Shown piece after piece: positions 1-11,372 of a stretch of 43,334 bases of DNA. The translations under genes were made by a program, and so were the position numbers. Each line of letters begins with the position of its first letter. The first letter of the stretch is position 1. The notes beneath the pieces are model-generated. The model searched no databases and had not been told where the DNA came from. It saw only the letters and a list, made by a program, of their open reading frames with translations. The DNA is from Acrocarpospora pleiomorpha (GTDB taxonomy: Bacteria > Actinomycetota > Actinomycetes > Streptosporangiales > Streptosporangiaceae). The stretch covers positions 103,514 to 146,847 of the forward strand of contig NZ_BLAF01000005.1 of NCBI RefSeq assembly GCF_009687885.1. Reading direction: 5' to 3'.

Positions 1-886
1 GCGCGTCCTCGTGGTCGCCCGCCATGGTGGCGGCGCGGGCCAGCAGCAGCCGCACCTCCGGCAGCAGGATCGCCCGCCGCAGGCGTTCCAGCTCGGCCAC
101 CGCCTCCTCGGCCGCCGCCCGCGCCTCCGCGACCAGGCCGACCGACAGCAGCAGCTCGGCCCGGTCGGTCAGCAGCCAGCCCAGCTGGTGGGTGCGCAGC
201 TCCCGGAACCGGGCCTCGGCCTGGTCGAAGTAGCGCAGCGCGGTGGGCACGTCGCCGCGCGCCCCCATCACCCAGCCCAGGTTCCCGCGCGCGATGGCCA
301 GCGACAGGTCCAGACCGAGCTCCCGGCAGAGCGCCTCGGCCTCGCGGAAGTCGGTCTCGGCGGCGGCGAACTCCTGCCGGTAGCCGTGCACGATGCCCCG
401 GTTGGACAGCACCCGCTGCAGCCACAGGTGGTCCTGGGCCCGGCGCAGCACCGGGATGGCCGCCCGGTAGCCGGCCAGCGCGTCCGCCCGCCGCCCGAGG
501 TGGTTGAAGACCGCCGCCTTCTGCGCCTCGGCGCGGGCCCGCAGCACGCCGTGCAGGCCGGGCAGCAGCTCCTCGATCTCCCGCAGCGCCTGCCGCGGCC
601 GCCCGCCGACGCTGGTCACGAACGCCAGCCGGAGCCGGGCCTCGGCCGCCAGCTCGGGCGATCCCGCCCGCTCGGCCAGCCGGATCGCGGCGTTCAGGTG
701 GCGGCTGGCGGTACCCAGGTGGTTCAGGTGCACCGAGGCGATGCCCATAGCGCGCCTGGCGGTCGACTCGGCCAGCGGGTCGCGGGCCGCGCGCGCCCGC
801 CGGGCCAGGGTGGCGGCGAAGGCCACCGCCCGCTCGGGATCGGCTTCGGCCAGCGCCAGGGGGTCGTCGACCGTGGTCGTCGTCAT
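1..886 (-). CDS. TPR-repeat protein, N-terminal part (probably of a TPR-CHAT protein)
   Basis: The frame is open from an ATG at 886 down to the window edge, so only the first 295 residues are present and the C-terminus is missing. The residues form a run of helical hairpins with TPR-like spacing of A, L, G and Y/F (for example HLNAAIRLAERAG and ALRYFDQAEARF). No signal peptide or membrane segment is seen. In actinobacteria such N-terminal TPR arrays are commonly followed by a C-terminal CHAT (caspase-like) domain, which here would lie outside the window; that is inference. The gene is divergent from a subtilisin-like protease that starts 114 bp away, and the divergent spacing suggests shared control. 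A GTG directly before the ATG is an alternative start. It could also be a plain TPR scaffold or a regulator-type TPR protein. Confidence 0.8.
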   Translation of the reverse strand, partial: MTTTTVDDPLALAEADPERAVAFAATLARRARAARDPLAESTARRAMGIASVHLNHLGTASRHLNAAIRLAERAGSPELAAEARLRLAFVTSVGGRPRQALREIEELLPGLHGVLRARAEAQKAAVFNHLGRRADALAGYRAAIPVLRRAQDHLWLQRVLSNRGIVHGYRQEFAAAETDFREAEALCRELGLDLSLAIARGNLGWVMGARGDVPTALRYFDQAEARFRELRTHQLGWLLTDRAELLLSVGLVAEARAAAEEAVAELERLRRAILLPEVRLLLARAATMAGDHEDA

Positions 887-1000
887 CACCCGGATTTCTC
901 AGGCGGGATTCTCCGAGAGATGTATCAAATCCGGGTGGCACGCCTCCGTCAATAGAGCAACCGATCAATAGCAGCCGATCGATACCGTCAGGAGCGAATC

Positions 1001-2272
1001 ATGGCGCAGACGCCAGAGATATCGGAGAACGTCCATCGCGGCGCCCTCGGGGCGTGGTGGCAGGACCAGATCGTCGTCGACCTGCGCCACGCGGAACTCG
1101 TCCGCGAGCGCCTGGTCAAGGTGGCCGGCCTCGCCTGGCGGGAGCTGCGGGCCAGCCAGGAGCTCGGCCTGGCCCTGGTCGAGCTGCCCGGCCTGGCCGA
1201 CGCCGCCGCGTCCTTCCGCGCCGACCTCGCGCTGGTCCGGGCCGCCCAGGCCAGCCGCCAGCTCGCGTACGGCCCCGACGCCTCCGTGCCCGACCTGGAC
1301 CTGGTGATGTTCGCGCTGCGCAAGAGCTTCTCCGACGAGTTCGAGGGCTGGGTCCCCACCTGGGGCAAACACCGGCTGATCGACGGCGTCGCCGGCTCGC
1401 CGTACACGGGAGGCGGGGAGGACCGGCCGACCCCGTGCCCGCCCGTGGCGATCCCGCCGGCCACCGGGACGGGGCTCCGGGTCGGCGTGCTGGACACCCG
1501 CCTGGTCGCGCACCCGGCGCTGGACGGGCGCTGCGACGTCCCGGCGGACGCGATCTTCGAAGGGACGGCGCCCTACCCGTCGCTCGCCGGGCACAGCGCG
1601 TTCATCTGCGGTGCGATCCTCCAGGAGGCGCCGGACGCGCGCCTGGTCGTCCGCGCCGTGCTCGACGACCACGGCGTCACGGTCTCGTCCTGGGACGTCG
1701 CCGAGGCCATGATGAGCTTCCACGGCAAGGCCGACATCCTCAACATGTCCTTCGGCTGCGTCACCGCCGACCACTCCCCGCCGCTGGTGCTCAGCCGGGC
1801 CATCGAGCGGCTCAGCGGGAGCATGGTCCTGGTGGCCGCCGCCGGAAACCACGGCATGCGCCAGCCGGCCTCGCCGGGCGAGCCCAAGTTCTCCGTGGTC
1901 ACCGCCAGGACGCCGGTGTGGCCCGCCGCGTTCGACGAGGTGATCGCGGTCGGCGCCACCCACGACGACACGATCACCGTGAAGGCGCCCTTCAGCCCCG
2001 ACCTGCCCTGGGTGGACGCCGCGGTGGACGGCGTGGACGTGGTCAGCACCTACTTCACCGGCCTGGTCGAGATCGTCAGGCCGGAGCTGGGCGGCACCCG
2101 CACGCCGATGGGGACGGAGACCTTCGACACCGGATTCGCCCGGTGGAGCGGCACGTCGTTCGCGGCCGCCCGGTTCTCCGGCATGATCGCCCGGCGCGCC
2201 GGGGAGCCGGGGCTCGACCTCAGGACCGCCTGCGCCCAGGTCGTCGCCGAGCACCGTCCGCCCACGAAGTGA
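1001..2272 (+). CDS. Subtilisin-like (S8) serine protease, cytoplasmic
   Basis: This 423-residue protein carries a complete S8 catalytic set. The catalytic Asp is D165 in GVLDTR, the His is H198 in AGHSAFICG, the oxyanion Asn is N283 in AAAGNHG and the Ser is S386 in SGTSFAA. No signal peptide, pro-domain signature or membrane segment is seen, so it should act in the cytoplasm, unlike most secreted subtilases. The first 155 residues precede the protease fold and match no domain I recognise; they may be a sensing or autoinhibitory region. The start is supported by AGGAG at 990-994, six bases upstream. It is divergent from a TPR gene and followed by a small conserved protein, an arrangement that suggests a protease-based signalling module. 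The substrate is unknown. Confidence 0.9.
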   Translation: MAQTPEISENVHRGALGAWWQDQIVVDLRHAELVRERLVKVAGLAWRELRASQELGLALVELPGLADAAASFRADLALVRAAQASRQLAYGPDASVPDLDLVMFALRKSFSDEFEGWVPTWGKHRLIDGVAGSPYTGGGEDRPTPCPPVAIPPATGTGLRVGVLDTRLVAHPALDGRCDVPADAIFEGTAPYPSLAGHSAFICGAILQEAPDARLVVRAVLDDHGVTVSSWDVAEAMMSFHGKADILNMSFGCVTADHSPPLVLSRAIERLSGSMVLVAAAGNHGMRQPASPGEPKFSVVTARTPVWPAAFDEVIAVGATHDDTITVKAPFSPDLPWVDAAVDGVDVVSTYFTGLVEIVRPELGGTRTPMGTETFDTGFARWSGTSFAAARFSGMIARRAGEPGLDLRTACAQVVAEHRPPTK

Positions 2273-2405
2273 TTCGCCGTGACGGTGGTCGGGGCTGGCC
2301 GGGGCCTGCCCTGACCGCCGCTCGGGGTCGCCGGGAGGGGCGTCTCCATGTCAACGATCCATTTACTGCTGTTAGCTGTTCCGCTGCTCGGGCAGGATGG
2401 GTGCC

Positions 2406-2867
2406 ATGCGTGAGCACCCGTCCGATGATGAGTTGATGGCCGAGCTGGCCGCGCTCTTTCAGGCCGTCGACGGCGTGCCCGCCGAGGTGCTGGAGATGGG
2501 CCGGGCTGTGTTCACCTGGCAGCACGTGGACGCCGAGCTGGCCGAGCTGACCTACGACTCCTGGCGCGGCGATCCCGCGCCGGGAGTGCTGGTCCGGGCC
2601 GAGGTGGCCGCCCTGCGCGACCTCGCGTTCGAGACCAGATCCGGCGTGCAGATCGAGATCGGGGTGACCGGCGACGCGCTGCAGGGCCAGCTGATCCCGC
2701 CCCGGTCCGGGGAGGTGCGGGTGGTGCTGGTGTCCGGCCGGGACGCCAGCGCTCCGGTGGACGAGGTCGGCGGGTTCACCATCCGCCCGATCCCGCCCGG
2801 CCGGTTCCGGCTGCACTTCCGCACCCCGGACGGGGTCAACGTGGTGACCGCGCCGATCTCACTGTGA
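2406..2867 (+). CDS. Small conserved protein of unknown function next to TPR/S8 protease genes
   Basis: This is a soluble protein of about 153 residues with an acidic helical N-terminus (DDELMAELAAL) and a C-terminal half predicted to be beta-rich (QIEIGVTGDALQGQL, VRVVLVSGR). An ATG at 2397 is also in frame, but GGCAGGA at 2391-2397 sits at good ribosome-binding distance from 2406. From memory, proteins of this type accompany sigma factors and CHAT or protease genes in actinobacteria, which fits the two preceding genes; I cannot name a domain. It lies 133 bp after the protease and runs convergently into the mannosyltransferase gene with a 12-base gap. It may be a partner or regulator of the protease/TPR pair. 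Confidence 0.75.
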   Translation: MREHPSDDELMAELAALFQAVDGVPAEVLEMGRAVFTWQHVDAELAELTYDSWRGDPAPGVLVRAEVAALRDLAFETRSGVQIEIGVTGDALQGQLIPPRSGEVRVVLVSGRDASAPVDEVGGFTIRPIPPGRFRLHFRTPDGVNVVTAPISL

Positions 2868-2879
2868 ATATCGCTGTGA

Positions 2880-4424
2880 TCAGATCCAGCTGCTGAACAA
2901 CATGCGGCGGAACCACTCCTCGTGCGGGATGTTCTCGGCGGTGAGGACCGGCTGCAACCACCAGAAGTTGGCCAGCGCGAACAGGGTGAACACCCCCACG
3001 ATCGCGGCCCCCACGGCGCGCCGGTTCGGCGGCGCGTCGGCGGGCCCGATCAGCAGCCCCGCGGCCAGCACGATGGCCAGGATCAGGAACGGCAACATCG
3101 GCAGCGCGTAGAACAGGTACATGGTGCGGTTGTCGGCGATCGCGAAGTAGAACCACGGCAGCCAGCCGACGGCGTAGGCCAGCAGCACCGCGCCGCCGCG
3201 CCAGTCCCGGGTGGCGGTGTACCAGGCGATCATCGCGATCAGGGCGAGCAGGCCGCCGTACCAGATGACCGGGGTGCCGACGCTGAGCACCGCCTGGTTG
3301 CAGGAGGCCACGTCGCAGCCGGGGGCCTGCTCGTTGAAGAACAGCACCGGGCGCTGCAGCAGCGGCCACGACCAGGGCCAGGACTGGTAGGAGTGCGAGG
3401 TCGCCAGGCCGGTGTGGAAGCTCAGCGCGGCCTGCTGGTAGCCGAACCAGGACCGGAAGGAGTCGATCACGAAGAACACCGGGCCGTGCGCGGTGGCCTG
3501 GTCCCAGTTGCGGCCGTAGCCGCCCGCAGTGGCGAACCAGCCCGCGAACGACAGCACGTAGAGGACACCGGGCAGCACGAACGTCCAGGCCGCCGTCAGC
3601 GGCAGATCCCGCCGGTACGCCCCCGCCAGCGGCCGGCGCAGCCCGATCGCCCGCCGCGCCCCCATGTCCCAGATGAACACCATGACGGTGAACGCCACGA
3701 TGTAGAAGATCGCGGTCCACTTGGTGGCCAGGGCCGCCCCCAGGCAGAGCCCGGCCGCCAGCCGCCACGGCCGGTACCCCAGCTGGGGCCCGAGTTCCTC
3801 GAGATCGGCTGATTCGTACCAGGCGACCAGCCGTTCCCTGGTGCGATCCCGGTCCACGACCAGGCAGGCGAACGCGGCCACCAGCCAGAATGTCAGGAAT
3901 ATGTCCAGCAGCGCCGCCCGGGACAGGGTCAGGTGCAGCCCGTCGATGGCCAGCAGGAACCCGGCCAGCGAGCCGAGCAGGGTGGAGCGGGTCATCCGGC
4001 GGGCGGTCCTGGCCAGGATGAGGATCGACAGGGTGCCGAGCAGGGCGGCCATGATCCGCCAGCCGAACGGGTTCACCCCGAACATCAGCTCACCGAGGCC
4101 GATCACCCACTTGCCCAGCGGCGGATGCACCACGTAGTTCGCGCACTCCGAGACCGTCGGGCAACTCGCGAACACCTCGCCGCCGTTGAGCAGCGGGATG
4201 TTCGGCTCCTCCACCGACTTGCGCTCCACGCCGAATTTGATCAGTGAATACGCTTCTTTGGCGTAGTACGTCTCGTCGAACATCACCGCGTGCGGAGTGC
4301 CCAGGTCACGTAGCCGGAGGTAGGCCCCGAAGGCCGTGACGAGCAGTGGTCCCGCCCACCCCCACAGAACGCTGTCCTGGAATGGCGGTAAAAGGCGGTC
4401 GCGCGCCGACGGTGATTCTGCCAT
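2880..4424 (-). CDS. pmt: Dolichyl/polyprenyl-phosphate-mannose–protein mannosyltransferase (GT39)
   Basis: This 514-residue polytopic membrane protein transfers mannose from a polyprenyl-phosphate donor to Ser/Thr of exported proteins. It carries the family's catalytic acidic pair D50-E51 in MFDETYYAKEA in the first external loop, and the downstream HPPLGKW motif. About ten to eleven hydrophobic segments follow, with a C-terminal four-helix portion (PMT_4TMC type). The length matches bacterial Pmt. It uses the dolichyl-phosphate mannose made by Ppm1-type enzymes, which are not in this window. A TACCAT hexamer ends seven bases before the ATG and no Shine-Dalgarno is present, which suggests a leaderless mRNA. 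It is transcribed divergently from hisD. Confidence 0.93.
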   Translation of the reverse strand: MAESPSARDRLLPPFQDSVLWGWAGPLLVTAFGAYLRLRDLGTPHAVMFDETYYAKEAYSLIKFGVERKSVEEPNIPLLNGGEVFASCPTVSECANYVVHPPLGKWVIGLGELMFGVNPFGWRIMAALLGTLSILILARTARRMTRSTLLGSLAGFLLAIDGLHLTLSRAALLDIFLTFWLVAAFACLVVDRDRTRERLVAWYESADLEELGPQLGYRPWRLAAGLCLGAALATKWTAIFYIVAFTVMVFIWDMGARRAIGLRRPLAGAYRRDLPLTAAWTFVLPGVLYVLSFAGWFATAGGYGRNWDQATAHGPVFFVIDSFRSWFGYQQAALSFHTGLATSHSYQSWPWSWPLLQRPVLFFNEQAPGCDVASCNQAVLSVGTPVIWYGGLLALIAMIAWYTATRDWRGGAVLLAYAVGWLPWFYFAIADNRTMYLFYALPMLPFLILAIVLAAGLLIGPADAPPNRRAVGAAIVGVFTLFALANFWWLQPVLTAENIPHEEWFRRMLFSSWI

Positions 4425-4430
4425 TAGGCA

Positions 4431-4436
4431 ATGGTA
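4431..4436 (-). promoter_or_regulatory. Probable -10 element of a leaderless promoter for pmt
   Basis: Read on the minus strand the hexamer is TACCAT, which fits the actinobacterial -10 pattern TANNNT. It is separated from the pmt ATG by six bases. Transcription starting seven bases after the hexamer would begin at the start codon. No convincing -35 box is visible. Confidence 0.5.
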
Positions 4437-4449
4437 TTGAGGTTGCTGA

Positions 4450-6920
<2,471 letters not shown>

Positions 6921-6921
<1 letters not shown>

Positions 6922-7511
6922 TGAGGGTCGGACGGATCGAACGCGCCACCAAGGAGACCTCGGTCCTGGTCGAGGTCAACCTCGACGGGACGGGGGAGGT
7001 CGACGTGTCCACCGGGGTCGGGTTCTACGACCACATGCTCGCCCAGCTCGGCAAGCACGGCCTGTTCGACCTCACCGTGAAGACCGAGGGCGACCTGCAC
7101 ATCGACTCGCACCACACGATCGAGGACACCGCCATCGCGCTGGGCGCCGCGTTCCGCGAGGCGCTGGGCGACAAGTCGGGCATCAGGCGGTTCGGCAACG
7201 CGTCCTGCCCGCTGGACGAGGCGCTGGCCGAGGTCACCGTGGACCTGTCCGGGCGGCCGTATCTGGTGCACAGCGAGCCGGACGGCATGGCGCCGATGAT
7301 CGGGCCCGACTACGACACCACGCTCACCCGGCACATCCTGGAGTCGTTCACGGCGCAGGCGGCGATCTGCCTGCACGTGCGCGTGCCGTACGGCCGAAAC
7401 GCCCACCACATCGTGGAGGCGCAGTTCAAGGCCCTGGCCCGGGCGCTGCGCGCGGCCTCGGAGCCGGACCCCCGCGCGGTCGGCGTGCCCAGCACCAAGG
7501 GAGTCCTGTGA
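6921..7511 (+). CDS. hisB: Imidazoleglycerol-phosphate dehydratase
   Basis: This 196-residue monofunctional dehydratase converts imidazole-glycerol phosphate to imidazole-acetol phosphate. It carries the paired manganese-binding histidine motifs [17 protein letters not shown] and NAHHIVEA typical of HisB, without the N-terminal histidinol phosphatase domain of enterobacteria. The phosphatase step must therefore be done by a separate enzyme not seen here. It overlaps hisC by one base and hisH by four (GTGA). Confidence 0.97.
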
Positions 7512-8143
7512 GCAAGCGCGTCGTCATCCTCGACTACGGCTCGGGCAATCTGCGCTCGGCCGAGCGGGCGCTGGCCAGGACCGGCGCGGAGGTCACCGTG
7601 ACCGCCGACTACGAGACGGCGCTGGAGTGCGACGGCCTGGTCGTGCCCGGGGTCGGCGCGTTCGCGGCCTGCATGGCGGGGCTGAAGGGCGTGCGCGGCG
7701 AGCGGATCGTGGGCCGCCGCCTGTCGGCCGGGCGGCCGGTGCTGGGCATCTGCGTGGGCATGCAGATTCTGTTCGAGAAGGGCGTCGAGCACGGCGTGCA
7801 CACCGAGGGCTGCGGCGAGTGGCCCGGCACGGTGGAGCGCCTGGACGCGCCGGTGCTGCCGCACATGGGCTGGAACACCGTCACCGCGCCGCCGGAGTCG
7901 GTGCTGTTCCGCGGCCTGGACGCGGGGACCAGGTTCTACTTCGTGCACTCTTACGGAGTCCGGACGTGGGAGCTCCAGGCCGGGCCCGGGTTCACCCAGC
8001 CGCTGGTCACGTGGGCGGAGCACGGGGTGCCGTTCGTGGCCGCCGTGGAGAACGGGCCGCTGATGGCCACCCAGTTCCACCCGGAGAAATCCGGCGACGC
8101 GGGCGCCTTACTGCTCGCCAACTGGCTTACCACCCTGCCATGA
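7508..8143 (+). CDS. hisH: Imidazole glycerol phosphate synthase, glutamine amidotransferase subunit
   Basis: This 211-residue class I amidotransferase releases ammonia from glutamine for HisF. The nucleophile Cys is in GICVGMQ and the His-Glu of the triad is in QFHPEKS, with the oxyanion region PGVGAF upstream. The GTG start overlaps the hisB stop. The partner hisF lies about 1.5 kb downstream in the same operon. A glutaminase-synthase complex in the cytoplasm is expected. Confidence 0.97.
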   Translation: MSKRVVILDYGSGNLRSAERALARTGAEVTVTADYETALECDGLVVPGVGAFAACMAGLKGVRGERIVGRRLSAGRPVLGICVGMQILFEKGVEHGVHTEGCGEWPGTVERLDAPVLPHMGWNTVTAPPESVLFRGLDAGTRFYFVHSYGVRTWELQAGPGFTQPLVTWAEHGVPFVAAVENGPLMATQFHPEKSGDAGALLLANWLTTLP

Positions 8144-8150
8144 GCCGCTT

Positions 8151-8489
8151 ATGAGCAAGGAACGAGCCAAGCGCAGGGCCGTCCGTGAGGCGGAACGGGA
8201 GCGGCTGGCCGCTGTCAGGGCTCGCCGCGAGGCCCGCGCGACCCGCCGCAGGGAGCTGCGCGGCCGGCTCGCGGCCGCGCTGCCCAAGCCGATGCGGGTG
8301 GCCAGGCAAGGTGGCTACCTGGCGCGGCGGCGGCGCGCCCAGAACGCCGTGATGGCAACGCTGTGGTTCCTGATCCAGGTCCTGGCCTGGATCCTGCTGG
8401 ACACCTGGATGGCCAGGCTCGCCGTCTTCGGGGTGTCGCTCCTGCTGATCCCGGTGCTCGTCACCGTCTTCTTCGACCGGAGGTCGTGA
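8151..8489 (+). CDS. Small two-helix membrane protein within the his operon
   Basis: This 112-residue protein has a very basic N-terminal half rich in Arg and Ala ([17 protein letters not shown]), probably a charged helix. Two hydrophobic segments follow, near residues 66-82 and 86-104. It starts seven bases after hisH, and priA starts directly after its stop, so it is transcribed with the his genes. Proteins of this sort occur between hisH and priA in other actinobacteria as far as I recall; no function is known to me. The basic region could contact nucleic acid or acidic lipids, but that is speculation. Confidence 0.8.
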   Translation: MSKERAKRRAVREAERERLAAVRARREARATRRRELRGRLAAALPKPMRVARQGGYLARRRRAQNAVMATLWFLIQVLAWILLDTWMARLAVFGVSLLLIPVLVTVFFDRRS

Positions 8490-8490
8490 A

Positions 8491-9225
8491 ATGTCTATAA
8501 CCGGGTCGCTTGTGTTGCTCCCCGCCGTGGACGTGGCGGACGGCCAGGCGGTTCGCCTGGTGCAGGGTGAGGCGGGGTCTGAGACCTCCTACGGCGACCC
8601 GCTCGCCGCCGCCCTCGCCTGGCAGGACGCCGGAGCCGAGTGGATCCACCTGGTGGATCTGGACGCCGCCTTCGGCCGGGGCACCAACCGGGAGCTGCTC
8701 GCCGAGGTGGTCGGCAAGCTGGACGTGCAGGTGGAGCTGTCCGGCGGCATCCGCGACGACGCCTCGCTGGCGGCGGCGCTGGCCACCGGCTGCCGCCGGG
8801 TCAACATCGGCACCGCCGCGCTGGAGAACCCCGACTGGTGCGCCAAGATCATCGCCACCCACGGCGACAAGATCGCCGTCGGCCTGGACGTGCGCGGCAC
8901 CACGCTCGCCGCCCGCGGCTGGACCGAGGAGGGCGGCGACCTGTGGGAGGTGCTGGACCGGCTTGAGGCCGACGGCTGCCCCCGCTACGTGGTCACCGAC
9001 GTCACCAAGGACGGCACGCTCCGCGGCCCCAACCTGGACCTGCTCCGCGACGTCTGCGCCAGGACCGACCGGCCGGTGATCGCCAGCGGCGGCGTCTCCT
9101 CGCTGGACGACCTGCGGGCCCTGGCCACCCTGGTCCCCGACGGCGTCGAGGGCGCCATTGTCGGCAAGGCCCTGTACGCCGGGCAGTTCACGCTGGAATC
9201 GGCGCTCGCGGCGGTGCGCGCATGA
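8491..9225 (+). CDS. priA: Bifunctional phosphoribosyl isomerase (HisA/TrpF activity)
   Basis: This 244-residue TIM-barrel enzyme isomerises ProFAR in histidine synthesis. In actinobacteria the same protein (PriA) usually also does the TrpF reaction of tryptophan synthesis. It has [14 protein letters not shown] at the N-terminus, the catalytic Asp in AVDV and the second in VTDVTKDGT. It also has the PriA-type loop [10 protein letters not shown], whose Arg and Trp help bind both substrates. No separate trpF occurs beside trpC, trpB and trpA here, consistent with dual function. GGAGG at 8479-8483 sets the ATG at 8491. The stop overlaps the next start (ATGA). Confidence 0.95.
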   Translation: MSITGSLVLLPAVDVADGQAVRLVQGEAGSETSYGDPLAAALAWQDAGAEWIHLVDLDAAFGRGTNRELLAEVVGKLDVQVELSGGIRDDASLAAALATGCRRVNIGTAALENPDWCAKIIATHGDKIAVGLDVRGTTLAARGWTEEGGDLWEVLDRLEADGCPRYVVTDVTKDGTLRGPNLDLLRDVCARTDRPVIASGGVSSLDDLRALATLVPDGVEGAIVGKALYAGQFTLESALAAVRA

Positions 9226-9608
9226 TCCCCGCCACGCGTATCGCCTCCGGCGGCCCCTGGGAGGACCGCTACGGCTACTCCCGCGCCGTGATCGCCGGCC
9301 CGCACGTCCTGGTCTCGGGGTGCACCGCCGTGGTGGGCGGCGAGGTCCAGCACCTCGGCGACGCCTACAACCAGACCATCACCGCCTTCGGGATCGCCCT
9401 GGACGCCCTGGACCGGGCCGGGGCGAGCCGCGACGACGTGGTCCGCACCCGGCTGTACGTGGTGAACGTGGCCGACTTCGACGCGGCCGGCCACGCGCAC
9501 GGCCACATCTTCGGCGAGGTCCGCCCGGCCTGCACCAGCATCCAGGTGGCCGGCCTGGTCGACCCGCGGATGCTGGTCGAGGTCGAGGTCGAGGCGTACC
9601 TGCCATGA
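9222..9608 (+). CDS. Rid (YjgF/YER057c) family protein lacking the RidA arginine
   Basis: This 128-residue protein has the Rid fold signatures [18 protein letters not shown] and a C-terminal [12 protein letters not shown] block. Classical RidA enamine/imine deaminases need an Arg in a PAR-type motif near the C-terminus; here the equivalent is [10 protein letters not shown] with Cys at that place. It therefore probably belongs to another Rid subfamily whose activity is unsettled. It is coupled by ATGA overlaps to both priA and hisF, so it is made with the pathway enzymes. It may deal with a reactive intermediate or bind a metabolite; that is inference. Confidence 0.9.
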   Translation: MIPATRIASGGPWEDRYGYSRAVIAGPHVLVSGCTAVVGGEVQHLGDAYNQTITAFGIALDALDRAGASRDDVVRTRLYVVNVADFDAAGHAHGHIFGEVRPACTSIQVAGLVDPRMLVEVEVEAYLP

Positions 9609-10375
9609 CGGTCGCGGTGCGGGTGATCCCCTGCCTGGACGTGGACGCGGGCCGGGTGGTCAAGGGCGTCAACTTCGAGAACCTCCGGGACGCGGGCGAC
9701 CCGGTGGAGCTGGCCCGCCGCTACGACGCGGAAGGCGCCGATGAACTGACATTTCTGGACATCACCGCGTCCAGCTCGGATCGCTCGACCATGTACGACG
9801 TGGTCCGCAGGACCGCCGAGCAGGTCTTCATCCCGCTCACCGTCGGCGGGGGAGTGCGCGCGGTCGAGGACGTGGACCGGCTGCTCCGGGCCGGCGCCGA
9901 CAAGGTGGGCATCAACACCGCCGCGATCGCCCGTCCCGAGCTGCTGCGCGAGGCGTCCTGGCGGTTCGGCGCCCAGTGCGTCGTGCTGTCCGTGGACGCC
10001 CGCCGGGTGGTGGACGGGCCGCCCACGCCGAGCGGGTTCGAGGTGACCACGCACGGCGGCCGCCGCGGCACCGGCATCGACGCGGTCGAGTGGGCGGCGC
10101 GCGGCCAGGAGCTGGGCGTGGGCGAGATCCTGCTCAACTCGATGGACGGCGACGGCACCAAGGACGGCTACGACATCGAGATGATCGAGGCGGTCCGGGC
10201 CGTGGTGACGGTCCCGGTGATCGCCTCGGGCGGGGCGGGCAAGCCGGCCGACTTCCCGCCCGCCGTCGCGGCGGGCGCGGACGCGGTGCTGGCGGCCAGC
10301 GTCTTCCACTTCGGCGAGCTCAAGATCGGCGACGTGAAGGACGCTCTGCGCGCCGCCGGTCACCCCGTCAGGTGA
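9605..10375 (+). CDS. hisF: Imidazole glycerol phosphate synthase, cyclase subunit
   Basis: This 256-residue TIM barrel uses ammonia from HisH to form imidazole-glycerol phosphate and AICAR. It shows [16 protein letters not shown] with the first catalytic Asp, [19 protein letters not shown], and the second catalytic Asp in [15 protein letters not shown]. The length is standard. The start overlaps the Rid-family stop (ATGA). It is the last gene of this his cluster and converges on the next gene with only three bases between stops. hisG and hisE are not in the window; hisI lies about 22 kb away. Confidence 0.97.
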   Translation: MTVAVRVIPCLDVDAGRVVKGVNFENLRDAGDPVELARRYDAEGADELTFLDITASSSDRSTMYDVVRRTAEQVFIPLTVGGGVRAVEDVDRLLRAGADKVGINTAAIARPELLREASWRFGAQCVVLSVDARRVVDGPPTPSGFEVTTHGGRRGTGIDAVEWAARGQELGVGEILLNSMDGDGTKDGYDIEMIEAVRAVVTVPVIASGGAGKPADFPPAVAAGADAVLAASVFHFGELKIGDVKDALRAAGHPVR

Positions 10376-10378
10376 GAC

Positions 10379-11080
10379 TCAGCGGCGGCTGATCACCGCG
10401 TCGCCGCAGGCCGCCTCGGTCTGGGCGATCAGCTGCTGCAGCGTCTCCGGCAGCGCGGCCAGCGACTCGCGCAGGTAGCGCGGGTTGGCGTCCCAGAGCA
10501 CGAGCTGCCCGCCGCCGGTGGCGACGATCAGGCCGAACAGCACGCCGTCCTGCATCCGCATGGGCTGGCGGCGTTCGATCGCCAGGTTGAGGCGGCCGAC
10601 CGGCCAGGCGGCCGTGTTGGCCGCCACCGGCGCCTGCACCTGCTTGGCCAGCAGGCGCCGCCCCGGCGGGTGCAGCAGCCCCGCCTCGGTCATCCGGGCG
10701 GCGATGTCGGCGTGTGCCGTACGGGCCAGGAAGAGCAGCCAGGTGCCGACCGGGTGGGTGGGCTCGGCCTGGATGTGGTCGAGCGCGAACTGGGTCGGCG
10801 CGTCGCCGGTCTCGGCCGGGTCGACCACGGCGAGCTGGATCTGGCCCGGCACCAGGCGCACGGTGACGCGCCCGGCCAGCATGAGCTCGCCGAGGACGGC
10901 GGCGGCCAGCCCGAGACCGGTCAGCCGCGGATGCAGACGCCCGCGCCCCGTGACGTCGTCGTGCATGACGAAATACAGATCGTCAGCCAGACGCGATGCT
11001 GGAAGATCACCCTCAGCCACGTTCGGTGATGTTATCGGCGAATTGTTAATTCTGTCAGTACGGCGCTGGAGTTCGGTCAC
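10379..11080 (-). CDS. GPP34 (GOLPH3/Vps74-like) family protein
   Basis: This 233-residue protein resembles bacterial GPP34 proteins. It has LADDLYFVMHDDVTGR, then LGLAAAVLGELMLAGRV, and a C-terminal ERRQPMRMQDGVLFGLI block. In eukaryotes the fold binds phosphatidylinositol-4-phosphate on Golgi membranes; actinobacteria have many copies with no settled role. No signal peptide or membrane helix is seen, so it is probably cytosolic or peripheral at the membrane. The frame begins with GTG at 11080, but a GTG at 11020, just before the conserved region, is an equally good start. It stands alone, convergent with hisF. Confidence 0.85.
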   Translation of the reverse strand: MTELQRRTDRINNSPITSPNVAEGDLPASRLADDLYFVMHDDVTGRGRLHPRLTGLGLAAAVLGELMLAGRVTVRLVPGQIQLAVVDPAETGDAPTQFALDHIQAEPTHPVGTWLLFLARTAHADIAARMTEAGLLHPPGRRLLAKQVQAPVAANTAAWPVGRLNLAIERRQPMRMQDGVLFGLIVATGGGQLVLWDANPRYLRESLAALPETLQQLIAQTEAACGDAVISRR

Positions 11081-11331
11081 GGGAATTTCGCCGACGCGCC
11101 CGCGCGAACCCGTGGAATAAATGTGTTTTCAGCGACTTTTGGGTGATAAGTCCAATTTTGTGTGCGTGGTGGTCAAGTGACGCTCCGTAGCGGATACTGG
11201 GATGAGCGGGCTGACAAGGTGTCGGCCTGATCCTCGACTCAGGGATGGGGCCTGGGCACGCGTGACAGGCGTGCGCAAGCCCACCCCTCGACCACATTCG
11301 TTCTGTCCGGGCTCAGCCCCGGACCGAGTCG

Positions 11332-11362
11332 CAAAAAAAGACCCGTGAGGCGAGCTCACGGG
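11332..11362 (-). terminator. Intrinsic terminator after the tandem small membrane peptides
   Basis: Read on the minus strand, an 8-base perfect stem (CCCGTGAG paired with CTCACGGG, five-base loop) is followed by a C and a run of seven Ts. It lies ten bases after the stop codon at 11373. So clean a U-tract terminator is unusual in such GC-rich DNA. Confidence 0.85.
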
Positions 11363-11372
11363 CCGGGTCAGA

